From: Candidatus Bathyarchaeota archaeon
GTDB lineage: Archaea; Thermoproteota; Bathyarchaeia; Bathyarchaeales; DTEX01
Assembly (NCBI GenBank): GCA_021158305.1
Contig: JAGGUU010000113.1
Location: forward strand, 1-13,697
Direction: 5' to 3'
Length of the DNA: 13,697 nucleotides
The notes beneath the pieces are model-generated. The model had not been told where the DNA came from. It was given only the letters and a program-made list of their open reading frames with translations, and did no database searches. Every line of letters starts with the position of its first letter. The first letter of the stretch is position 1. This document shows positions 1 to 5,532 of this stretch, piece by piece. The position numbers were made by a program, and so were the translations under genes.

Positions 1-41
1 CCATCTACAACCGGCAGATTGGCAAATTCCGAAAATTTCAT
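1..41 (-). CDS. 5' end of a leftward gene, cut by the window edge (possible PRC-barrel-type protein)
   Basis: Reading leftward from an ATG at 41-39 gives MKFSEFANLPVVDG before the window ends. A GGTGAT Shine-Dalgarno sequence lies about nine bases before the ATG (52-57), and a TATA-like A+T tract (78-87) is placed as expected for an archaeal promoter; these two signals are the main support. The short peptide, with hydrophobic residues followed by PVVDG, resembles the opening of small archaeal PRC-barrel proteins, but 14 residues cannot establish this. It is divergent from the tRNA gene. Confidence 0.45.
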   Translation of the reverse strand, partial: MKFSEFANLPVVD

Positions 42-77
42 AGATCACTTATCACCACATTTTTCTTAATAATCTGA

Positions 78-87
78 TTTTTATTTA
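78..87 (-). promoter_or_regulatory. TATA-like box for the leftward gene at the left edge
   Basis: On the minus strand the tract reads GTAAATAAAA. It lies about 37 bases upstream of the ATG at 41, leaving room for a short leader that contains the GGTGAT Shine-Dalgarno site. Judged by eye only. Confidence 0.35.
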
Positions 88-196
88 CATTTCCTTATCT
101 TTCATAAAAATAATCCATATATATCTCGTGCAAGAAAAAAGCTTATTGGCCTAGAGAATCTCATAGATGAAAAATTCCAGTCGGAATAGAATAATT

Positions 197-206
197 CTTA
201 TATGAT
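197..206 (+). promoter_or_regulatory. TATA-like box for the tRNA-Ser gene
   Basis: CTTATATGAT lies about 50 bases upstream of the tRNA 5' end, so transcription would start near 225-230 with a leader of about 25 bases. This is plausible for an archaeal tRNA precursor trimmed by RNase P. The rest of 42-252 is A+T-rich and shows no gene. Confidence 0.35.
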
Positions 207-252
207 CTTACTGTTTAATTTCACTCAGTTATATTGAGGCTAAGGGAAAAGG

Positions 253-340
253 GCCGGGTTACCCTAGCCTGGTAGGGGGCAGGCCTGCTAAGCCTGTGGC
301 CAGATCGGCCTCGCGGGTTCAAATCCCGCACCCGGCGCCA
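253..340 (+). tRNA. tRNA-Ser (anticodon GCU), 3' CCA encoded
   Basis: This is a class II tRNA that decodes AGC/AGU serine codons. The acceptor stem pairs GCCGGGT (253-259) with ACCCGGC (330-336), followed by discriminator G (337) and an encoded CCA (338-340). The D arm begins CCCT and ends AGGG. The anticodon arm has stem CAGGC/GCCTG and loop CTGCTAA, giving anticodon GCT. A long variable arm with a GGCC/GGCC stem is typical of serine tRNAs, and the T arm is GCGGG-TTCAAAT-CCCGC. There is no intron in the anticodon loop. The 3' end of this gene recurs in degenerate form at 1121-1143, so it may be an integration target. Confidence 0.96.
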
Positions 341-441
341 AGGAAAACCTACGGTTTCTCTGCTTCCCCTTTGAAACGGGGGTTTGAAATGAGACTTTTA
401 TGGGCAGGAATACCGCCGTTGTAGAGGCTGGCTCTTTCCTC

Positions 442-466
442 TTTTATATTACGAAATTTATAGAGA
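442..466 (+). promoter_or_regulatory. TATA-like region for the GIY-YIG gene
   Basis: Two TATA-like tracts, TTTATATTA (near 442-450) and TTTATAGAGATA (near 455-466), lie 40-60 bases upstream of the ATG at 503. The leader would be short. Only a weak GGA precedes the ATG, so there is no strong Shine-Dalgarno site. I see nothing else between the tRNA and this tract except a small CCCC/GGGG stem near 366-380. Confidence 0.35.
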
Positions 467-502
467 TATATAGTAACATGCAGAAATGTACGTGACGTAG
501 GA

Positions 503-970
503 ATGACAAGCGTGGGGACGTCGATATTGGAAGAGTTTAAGCCGATTCTTGTTTTTATAAAGAGAAAGTTGGAGGATTTTCAGAGTTCTAAATTATATTC
601 ATTCGAGGAGTTTGTGGATGAAGAGTATAAATCGAAGAAGGGAGTTCTACAATATTGTGGAGCCTACGTGATTTACGAGGGTGGTGAACCTATCTATGTG
701 GGCTCGGCGGGAAAGGGAAAGCATCATCTTAGATATAGAATTAGGGACTTGTTTTATGACTATAAGTCTAAGACGGGAGAAAGAAAATACTACCATACCC
801 TAACGAGAAAGCTCTTGCACAAATATAAGAGGTTCAATTCTCTTGATGAAGTGAGAGACTTCTACATGACTAAATGCAAGATTCGTATAATCAAAACAGA
901 CACCATAAGGCAAGCAAGAATAATTGAAGCAATTCTAATTTATACATTAAATCCACGTTATAACGACTAA
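503..970 (+). CDS. Small GIY-YIG nuclease-superfamily protein
   Basis: The 155-residue protein has the hallmarks of the GIY-YIG fold. GAYVIY at residues 53-58 and PIYVG at 63-67 are the paired GIY and YIG strands, followed by a basic segment with arginines at 77 and 79. Near the end, a helix carries Glu142 in the position of the metal-binding glutamate, and LNPRYN (149-154) has the usual terminal asparagines. The family makes single-metal DNA cuts (homing endonucleases, UvrC N-domain, restriction enzymes, Slx1). About 45 N-terminal residues precede the domain, are rich in Lys/Glu and are not recognised. There is no second DNA-binding domain, so this is a stand-alone module. It lies directly downstream of tRNA-Ser and upstream of a degenerate tRNA 3' end copy, which suggests cargo of an old integrated element. 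The biological target is unknown. The fold call is fairly sure; activity is inferred. Confidence 0.8.
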   Translation: MTSVGTSILEEFKPILVFIKRKLEDFQSSKLYSFEEFVDEEYKSKKGVLQYCGAYVIYEGGEPIYVGSAGKGKHHLRYRIRDLFYDYKSKTGERKYYHTLTRKLLHKYKRFNSLDEVRDFYMTKCKIRIIKTDTIRQARIIEAILIYTLNPRYND

Positions 971-999
971 CTAAAAACTCTTAGACTGTTTAAGTACAA

Positions 1000-1015
1000 T
1001 TGTTTCTCTAAACAA
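1000..1015 (+). terminator. Weak hairpin just downstream of the GIY-YIG gene
   Basis: TTGTTT, loop CTCT, AAACAA forms a perfect six-pair stem 30 bases after the stop codon. It is A+T-rich with no strong T run after it, so it may be a 3'-end structure or chance. Confidence 0.25.
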
Positions 1016-1058
1016 GCTAGAGGCGTAGCATTTGAAAATGTGATTCAAAATCGAAGAT

Positions 1059-1105
1059 GATTCTTCTTTAGCCGAAATTAACAGTAACCGTACGGCAGAA
1101 GAATC
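1059..1105. repeat. Long imperfect inverted repeat in the 971-1312 intergenic region
   Basis: GATTCTTCT (1059-1067) pairs with AGAAGAATC (1097-1105). After a three-base bulge (TTA, 1068-1070), GCCG (1071-1074) pairs with CGGC (1093-1096). The result is 13 pairs around an 18-base loop. It is the strongest fold in the 342-base gap between the two accessory genes. It could be an RNA structure, a protein-binding inverted repeat or an element end. No open frame covers it. Confidence 0.5.
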
Positions 1106-1120
1106 CGGATCCCCAATAGA

Positions 1121-1143
1121 CAAATCCGCATATCCCGGTGCCA
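1121..1143 (+). repeat. Degenerate copy of the tRNA-Ser 3' end (possible att relic)
   Basis: This stretch matches the last 21 bases of the tRNA gene (320-340) in order: CAAATCC, then one C missing, GCA, an inserted TAT, CCCGG, one C-to-T change, and GCCA. That is 19 matching bases, including the CCA end. No matching acceptor 5' strand or D and anticodon arms lie upstream, so it is not a second tRNA. Integrases that use tRNA genes commonly leave such a 3'-end repeat at the far side of the element. If so, the element remnant spans about 341-1120 and its only gene is the GIY-YIG protein. Because of the gaps, chance similarity remains possible. Confidence 0.4.
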
Positions 1144-1184
1144 CACCGTTTAAATCCCTTACTTTTCAAGTCTGATTTTTGGAT

Positions 1185-1241
1185 TCCAGCCTTGGATAGG
1201 CTGGATATTCACGGCAAGCAGAGGAGGCTTGAGTTTGCCGT
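1185..1241 (+). ncRNA. Candidate structured RNA: two tandem hairpins
   Basis: TCCAGCC (1185-1191) pairs perfectly with GGCTGGA (1199-1205) around a seven-base loop. Five bases later ACGGCAA plus GC (1211-1219) pairs with GTTTGCCGT (1233-1241), nine pairs including one G-T. A TATA-like GTTTAAAT (1149-1156) lies about 30 bases upstream and a T-rich run (about 1257-1269) follows, so a short independent transcript is possible. The helices are G+C-rich in an A+T-rich region. The pair could instead be part of the leader or promoter region of the next gene. No known RNA family was recognised. Confidence 0.35.
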
Positions 1242-1257
1242 TCAAAGCGTTAAGTCT

Positions 1258-1271
1258 AAATTTTTATATTA
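1258..1271 (+). promoter_or_regulatory. TATA-like box for the HhH-type gene
   Basis: AAATTTTTATATTA lies about 45 bases upstream of the ATG at 1313, so a transcript would start near 1295. The leader would be under 20 bases, with no Shine-Dalgarno site visible. Confidence 0.35.
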
Positions 1272-1312
1272 AAGAAATATAAGAGTGTAAAAATAATTAT
1301 AATTTTGTAAAA

Positions 1313-2242
1313 ATGCTTAATCGAATCATCGAATTCTTCAATAAATGCGACTCCCAATCGTTAAAAGATAGTTTAGATGAGCTTGATGAGGAAATAAGAA
1401 ATATTTTTCGTGAAAGGGGATCGGAAATCGATAGATTCATTATTAATGTGATAAAAGATAGAGATGCTGATTTTTATGTTTGGTTCTGTTTTTTGAAAGC
1501 GAATTTCTTAAGAGGAAATGTTATAGTTTCAAATCGTAAATTTAAAAGCTTTTGTAGCGAAGTGCAATCGTATGATTACTATTATGTAAAATTTCCGGAG
1601 GGAAAGCTTTGTCCGTATCTTAATTGGCGATTTGCAGGTTCCCTAGAGATGGTGCTTCAGGATATAAAAGAAAAATTTAGGTCTGGAAAAGAATTCGTAA
1701 ATAAAATAAAGGAGATTACAAAAAGTTATGGCGACCCTTTTTTGTGCTACTTTGAGTTGATAAGATTCCTTAATGGATTTAAAGGGATAAGTAACAAGAT
1801 AGCAAATGCAGTTTTAAGCGAGTTGAGTGGAGAGATATTTTCATTAGAGAAATATGAGAAGCATAATACAGTTAACAGATTACTAAAAGAAAAGTGGTTG
1901 TACAATCTTTTTCTGTCATCGTTTTTCAATGTAATGATCGATTCTCATGTGAGAAATTTTTTTAAAGAGAAACTAAATCTAAAGAATGCGGATCAAATCG
2001 CTTTAATTTTAATAGGGAAGCATGTTAGAAAAGAGATTATCGCTGAATTGTTTGAACGACAATTTTATTGGATTAATGAAGAGTATAGAAGAAGAATATT
2101 AGAGAAGTATTCTGAATTTGTAGGTGCTAATTTAATAGAAAAGGTTATCTGGATGGTATATTTTGTCAAGAAAAACTTGCGAAAAAAGAAAATTTTGGAA
2201 GAATTGAAATTTTTCAAATTAAGTAATAATCCCTTCATCTAA
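1313..2242 (+). CDS. Unrecognised protein with helix-hairpin-helix/GPD DNA-glycosylase-like core
   Basis: I do not recognise this 309-residue protein as a named family. Residues 156-165, FKGISNKIAN, line up with the hairpin of endonuclease III-type glycosylases (LPGVGRKTAN), placing Lys162 at the catalytic lysine. MIDSHVRNFF (208-217) resembles the VDTHV segment and places Asp210 at the catalytic aspartate. The two lie 48 residues apart, against about 18 in endonuclease III. The archaeal 8-oxoguanine glycosylase AGOG also has a lengthened spacing (about 32, as I recall). No C-terminal iron-sulfur cysteine cluster is present. The N-terminal 120 residues are charged and unassigned, and the C terminus is Lys-rich. 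The gene is visibly more A+T-rich than those to its right and lies next to the tRNA-associated island, suggesting acquisition. DNA repair or damage recognition is an inference; a non-catalytic HhH protein is the alternative. Confidence 0.75.
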   Translation: MLNRIIEFFNKCDSQSLKDSLDELDEEIRNIFRERGSEIDRFIINVIKDRDADFYVWFCFLKANFLRGNVIVSNRKFKSFCSEVQSYDYYYVKFPEGKLCPYLNWRFAGSLEMVLQDIKEKFRSGKEFVNKIKEITKSYGDPFLCYFELIRFLNGFKGISNKIANAVLSELSGEIFSLEKYEKHNTVNRLLKEKWLYNLFLSSFFNVMIDSHVRNFFKEKLNLKNADQIALILIGKHVRKEIIAELFERQFYWINEEYRRRILEKYSEFVGANLIEKVIWMVYFVKKNLRKKKILEELKFFKLSNNPFI

Positions 2243-2374
2243 TATTAAGTCAATTATTTTAGATTGCTGATTAGCGCTTTTCGGAAAGTATGTTTTTGTG
2301 GTCAACTGTGGAAGACTACGTATCTAATTAGTCTTTCTGGAAGAAATGTTAAAATTGTAAGCCAAAATTAGTTA

Positions 2375-3286
2375 TCATACTATTTTCGGAGAATTTCTCT
2401 TCAATCGTCTTAAAACTTCTTCTCTGGTGGGCATTACGGATGTTCCTAATCCCTCTATTACAAATGATGCGGCTCCAGAGGCGAAGAGGGCGGACCATTC
2501 TGGATCTCCGGTTCTCAGATACTCAACGATAAAGCCTGCTATGTATGTGTCTCCGGCGCCCGTTAAATCCACTATTTTATCTGGAGGAATAGCTGGTATC
2601 TTCTTCATCTTTCTATTATAGCATAAGGTTGACCCTTTTTCTCCTTGTGTTACTAGGATTATCTCTGAGCCGAGATTGTTAAGTATCTTAGCCGCTGCCT
2701 CAACATTGGGTTTTCCAGTCATTATCTTCGCCTCTTCTTCATCGCACTTCAAGATGTTGACGTGAGGCAAAACGTTCTTCATCTCATTCCAAGCGCATAG
2801 CTTTATGGAAAGATCTTTCTCCCTTTTTCTGCAGTATCCTTGAGCATCCAGTGCTGTAAGTATTCCCCTTTTATAGATATCCTTTATCATCTCATATGAC
2901 ACTTCATGATAGACTGGTCCGAAATGGAAGCATTTTGAGCTAAAGTACTTCTCTGGGATATCACTATATTCTATGCTTTCGGCGCAGCTTAGAAGCCTTT
3001 GTGTTCTTTTTCCGTTTTCGTCATATATGTTTTCAAATACTGTTGTGTCGCCTCCTGTAATCGAGAGGCCTGAAAGATCAACGCCTGCATTCCTAAAGGA
3101 GTCTAAATATTGGCTTTGAAAGTCATTGCCGACCTTCGATACCACGCCTACCTTTGCTCCAAGCCTCGCCGCCGCGATAGATGTATAGGTAGGTGTGCCG
3201 CCCATTGCTTCCCGCGTCTTCTCTCCGGCTCTCGATATTAAGTCGCGCGTTATATGCCCAACGACTATAAGGTCGAATCCTGACAT
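2375..3286 (-). CDS. PfkB/ribokinase-family sugar or inositol kinase
   Basis: The 303-residue protein has full PfkB architecture. The first signature is GGTPTYTS at residues 29-36, followed by AAARLGAKVGVVSKVGND. TQGEKG (213-218) is the nucleotide-side strand, and the second signature DLTGAGDTYIAGF (240-252) carries the anion hole GAGD with catalytic base Asp246. The family phosphorylates sugars, nucleosides or inositol with ATP. Archaeal myo-inositol 3-kinase and the kinase in the Thermotoga inositol cluster (TM0415) are relatives. A GAGGAT Shine-Dalgarno site (3293-3298) supports the ATG at 3286. The gene is divergent from the hydrolase-dehydrogenase run and shares a 124-base promoter region with it, so common control is likely. 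The 3' end converges on the accessory gene with 132 bases between, in which I see no clear terminator. The family is certain; inositol as substrate is inferred from context. Confidence 0.88.
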   Translation of the reverse strand: MSGFDLIVVGHITRDLISRAGEKTREAMGGTPTYTSIAAARLGAKVGVVSKVGNDFQSQYLDSFRNAGVDLSGLSITGGDTTVFENIYDENGKRTQRLLSCAESIEYSDIPEKYFSSKCFHFGPVYHEVSYEMIKDIYKRGILTALDAQGYCRKREKDLSIKLCAWNEMKNVLPHVNILKCDEEEAKIMTGKPNVEAAAKILNNLGSEIILVTQGEKGSTLCYNRKMKKIPAIPPDKIVDLTGAGDTYIAGFIVEYLRTGDPEWSALFASGAASFVIEGLGTSVMPTREEVLRRLKRNSPKIV

Positions 3287-3328
3287 TTGCCGATCCTCAT
3301 ATATAACAGTTTATAGAAAAGTAATAAT

Positions 3329-3350
3329 CCTTATAAATAAGTTTATAATC
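3329..3350. promoter_or_regulatory. Shared divergent promoter with TATA-overlapping palindrome
   Basis: CTTATAAATAAG (3330-3341) is an imperfect palindrome with CTTAT and ATAAG arms around AA. It reads as a TATA box on either strand, and TTTATAATC (3342-3350) is a second box. Rightward transcription would start near 3365 and leftward near 3305-3310, fitting the ATGs at 3411 and 3286. The palindrome could let one site, or one repressor, control the kinase and the five-gene run together. Confidence 0.45.
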
Positions 3351-3410
3351 GTCTCTTACTGATGCTTGAGGTGTTGAGTTTTGAGATGGACTTTCCCTCA
3401 AGAAGGACAT

Positions 3411-4343
3411 ATGGATAAAGCAAGCGGAATATACTTCCAAAACATGACCGCTAAGGAAGTCGAGGAGAGACTGAAGAAGAACGATCTTATAATAATTCCT
3501 GTCGGAAGCACCGAGAATCACGGCCCCCACGCATGTTTCGGCGAAGACACTTTTCTGGTGACGAGGATGGCTGAGCTCGTGGCTCAGAAGACAGGATGCA
3601 CAGTCGCCCAGCCGATATGGTATGGATCACATCCATATCATCATATGGGAATGCCCGGAACAATAATCGTAGACGATGACGTCTTTAAGGCTCTACTAAG
3701 ATCCGTCATGGCTGGATTCTGGAATGCAGGATTCAGGAAGCAGATTCTACTGAACGGTCACGGCCAAGAGTACGTGATTCCCTCAGCAATCCATCAATTT
3801 GCGAAGAGATACCAAGTGCCCGGAATATTCATCAACCTGAACTGGTATCATGCTATCCCGCAATACGTTAAAGATAAAAAGCATGGAGGTCCCTTCGAAA
3901 CCCCGTTTATACATGCTGATGAATGTGAAACATCCTATAGCCTAGCATTGTTCCCTGAAATGATAAAGATGGAGCATGCGGTTGACACTACGCCTAGGGG
4001 TTATCTGCCGGAGAAGCATATAGACAAGGCTGGCTGCGTCTATCAGAGGCCACTCAGGTGGTATGACCACGTTGGTTGCGGTCCGATAGAGGTCTTCGCC
4101 TACCCGGCTGGCTGTGTCGGGAGGGCGACGCTTGCGAAGGCCGAGAAAGCTAAGGAGGGACTGGAGCATCTCCTTGACTACATGGTTGAGCTGGTGAACG
4201 ACATCATGGAGAGGTTCCCACCTGGGAAGCTTCCGCCGATCGAGGAGATAACTCAAAGGCCTCGGGAAGAGATAGAGGCTGTGCTTAAAGGCCCCTTAGC
4301 GAAAGGAGGCCGAAGCATATATACACTGGCCTATCCACCATGA
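3411..4343 (+). CDS. iolN: Creatininase-family hydrolase, likely IolN-type 3-dehydro-scyllo-inosose hydrolase
   Basis: The 310-residue protein belongs to the creatininase/MftE metal-hydrolase family. VGSTENHGPH (31-40) supplies likely metal ligands Glu35 and His37, and GED (44-46) adds Asp46. NGHG (115-118) carries His117, and HADECETS (168-175) carries Glu171 and Glu173. In Thermotoga, the member TM0413 (IolN) hydrolyses the product of IolM to 5-keto-L-gluconate. Here the gene directly precedes an IolM-like dehydrogenase and is co-directional with an IolO-like epimerase, so the same step is the best guess. I chose the ATG at 3411 with AGAAGG just before it; a TTG at 3381 would add ten residues that look unlike coding sequence. 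About 35 C-terminal residues after PPG are beyond the usual core. The family also contains creatinine and formamide hydrolases, so the substrate is inferred. Confidence 0.82.
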   Translation: MDKASGIYFQNMTAKEVEERLKKNDLIIIPVGSTENHGPHACFGEDTFLVTRMAELVAQKTGCTVAQPIWYGSHPYHHMGMPGTIIVDDDVFKALLRSVMAGFWNAGFRKQILLNGHGQEYVIPSAIHQFAKRYQVPGIFINLNWYHAIPQYVKDKKHGGPFETPFIHADECETSYSLALFPEMIKMEHAVDTTPRGYLPEKHIDKAGCVYQRPLRWYDHVGCGPIEVFAYPAGCVGRATLAKAEKAKEGLEHLLDYMVELVNDIMERFPPGKLPPIEEITQRPREEIEAVLKGPLAKGGRSIYTLAYPP

Positions 4344-4349
4344 GGAGGT
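4342..4349 (+). promoter_or_regulatory. Strong Shine-Dalgarno site overlapping the preceding stop codon
   Basis: GAGGAGGT overlaps the TGA of the hydrolase gene and stands seven bases before the ATG at 4357. It fixes that start and indicates a polycistronic message. Confidence 0.8.
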
Positions 4350-4356
4350 ATATGAA

Positions 4357-5532
4357 ATGAAGGCTCTGAGATTATATGCCTCAAAAGAGCCTAGACCAGG
4401 ATACAAATTTACAGAAATGGAGCTGAAGACTGGTAAGGTCATTGAAGGATCCAAGGTTTGGAGGTACCCGAAGCTTAAAGTTGAAGATGTAGAGAAGCCG
4501 AAGATTGGGCCTAAGGATCTTCTCATACGCGTAAAGGCATGCGGAATCTGCGGCTCAGATATTCACTTTTACGAGACCGACGAGGATGGATATATGCTAT
4601 ATCCGGGCCTAACAAAGTTTCCATGCACTATAGGCCATGAATTTTCAGGAGTCGTCGAGGAGATAGGCAGCGAAGTTAAAGGCTTCAAGATTGGAGATCC
4701 GGTTACATCCGAGGAGATGCTCTGGTGCGGCGAATGCATCCCCTGCAGAAATGGGTTGCCAAATCACTGCGTGAACCTTGAAGAGCTAGGTTTCACCGTT
4801 GATGGAGCTATGGCGGAATACGTCAAGGTGGAGGCTAAATATTGCTGGAAGATAGATTCCCTTTTCGATGTGTACAAGTCTGAGGAGGAGGCTTACGAAG
4901 CTGGCGCCCTAGTAGAGCCTACATCAGTAGCCTACAACGCAATATTCGTAAGAGCTGGAGGATTCAAGCCTGGAGCCTATGTAGTCGTATATGGAGCTGG
5001 TCCCATAGGCTTAGCGGCAATCCAGCTGGTCAAAGCAGCCGGCGCATCCAAGATTATAGTCTTTGAAGTTATGCCTGAAAGAATCGCGCTGGCAAAGGAG
5101 ATGGGTGCCGACTACGTTCTAAACCCATTAGATCTGAAGAAGAACGGAACATCCCCATCGGAGAAAGTTATGGAACTAACGGATAATATGGGCGCGGACA
5201 TCCAGATTGAGGCGGCAGGCGCCCCAACAAAGACACTTCCTGAAATGGAAAAGTCGATAGCGGTGAATGGTAAGATCGCTTGGATAGGAAGAGCGGCGAA
5301 GGCCGCTCCAATAACGATGGAGCGCTTCCAGACCAGAAGGGGACAGATATTCGGCTCTCAAGGGCATTCCGGCCACGGAATATTCCAGAATGTGATTAGG
5401 CTTATGGCCTCTCAGAGGATAGATATGACGAAGATAATCACTAAGAGGTTTCCGTTAGAGGAAGGTGTAGAGGCAATAAAGGAAGCTTCAAAAAGAATTG
5501 ATGCTAAAATACTCATAAAGCCTGGTGGATGA
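4357..5532 (+). CDS. iolM: Zinc-dependent dehydrogenase, IolM-like scyllo-inosose 3-dehydrogenase
   Basis: This is a 391-residue medium-chain dehydrogenase. The catalytic zinc site is Cys65 (in CGICGSD), His94-Glu95 (GHEF) and Glu187 (VEPTS). The structural zinc site is Cys124, 127, 130 and 138, all present. GAGPIG (213-218) is the dinucleotide loop, and Glu237 at the end of the second strand favours NAD over NADP. From memory it matches Thermotoga maritima TM0412 (IolM) along its length, in GSKVWRYP near the start, EEMLWCG, ELGFTVDGA, LVEPTSVAYNA, and GSQGHSGHGIF near the end. IolM oxidises scyllo-inosose to 3-dehydro-scyllo-inosose with NAD. The N-terminal insert before the core (about residues 14-38) is a further shared trait. 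The gene follows the IolN-like hydrolase by 13 bases and overlaps the next gene by four. Threonine or sorbitol dehydrogenase is less likely. Confidence 0.88.
   Translation: MKALRLYASKEPRPGYKFTEMELKTGKVIEGSKVWRYPKLKVEDVEKPKIGPKDLLIRVKACGICGSDIHFYETDEDGYMLYPGLTKFPCTIGHEFSGVVEEIGSEVKGFKIGDPVTSEEMLWCGECIPCRNGLPNHCVNLEELGFTVDGAMAEYVKVEAKYCWKIDSLFDVYKSEEEAYEAGALVEPTSVAYNAIFVRAGGFKPGAYVVVYGAGPIGLAAIQLVKAAGASKIIVFEVMPERIALAKEMGADYVLNPLDLKKNGTSPSEKVMELTDNMGADIQIEAAGAPTKTLPEMEKSIAVNGKIAWIGRAAKAAPITMERFQTRRGQIFGSQGHSGHGIFQNVIRLMASQRIDMTKIITKRFPLEEGVEAIKEASKRIDAKILIKPGG

Noticed and set aside
1059..1143. Second tRNA gene ending in GCCA
   Set aside because: The 3' end resembles a tRNA, but the T-loop equivalent would be 13 bases and no matching acceptor 5' strand is present.
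341..1312. Group I intron or split gene around the GIY-YIG gene
   Set aside because: GIY-YIG proteins often lie in introns, but the tRNA is intact, no interrupted coding sequence flanks the region, and no intron core was seen.
503..2242. Toxin-antitoxin or restriction-modification pair
   Set aside because: The two genes are 342 bases apart with separate promoter-like tracts, neither resembles a known antitoxin or methyltransferase, and no CRISPR-like repeats are nearby.
2277..2288. CTTTTCGGAAAG as a terminator between convergent genes
   Set aside because: Only four pairs, all but one A-T, so too weak to call.
3381..3410. TTG start ten codons upstream for the creatininase-family gene
   Set aside because: The extra residues do not look conserved, and the ATG at 3411 has a nearby AGAAGG.
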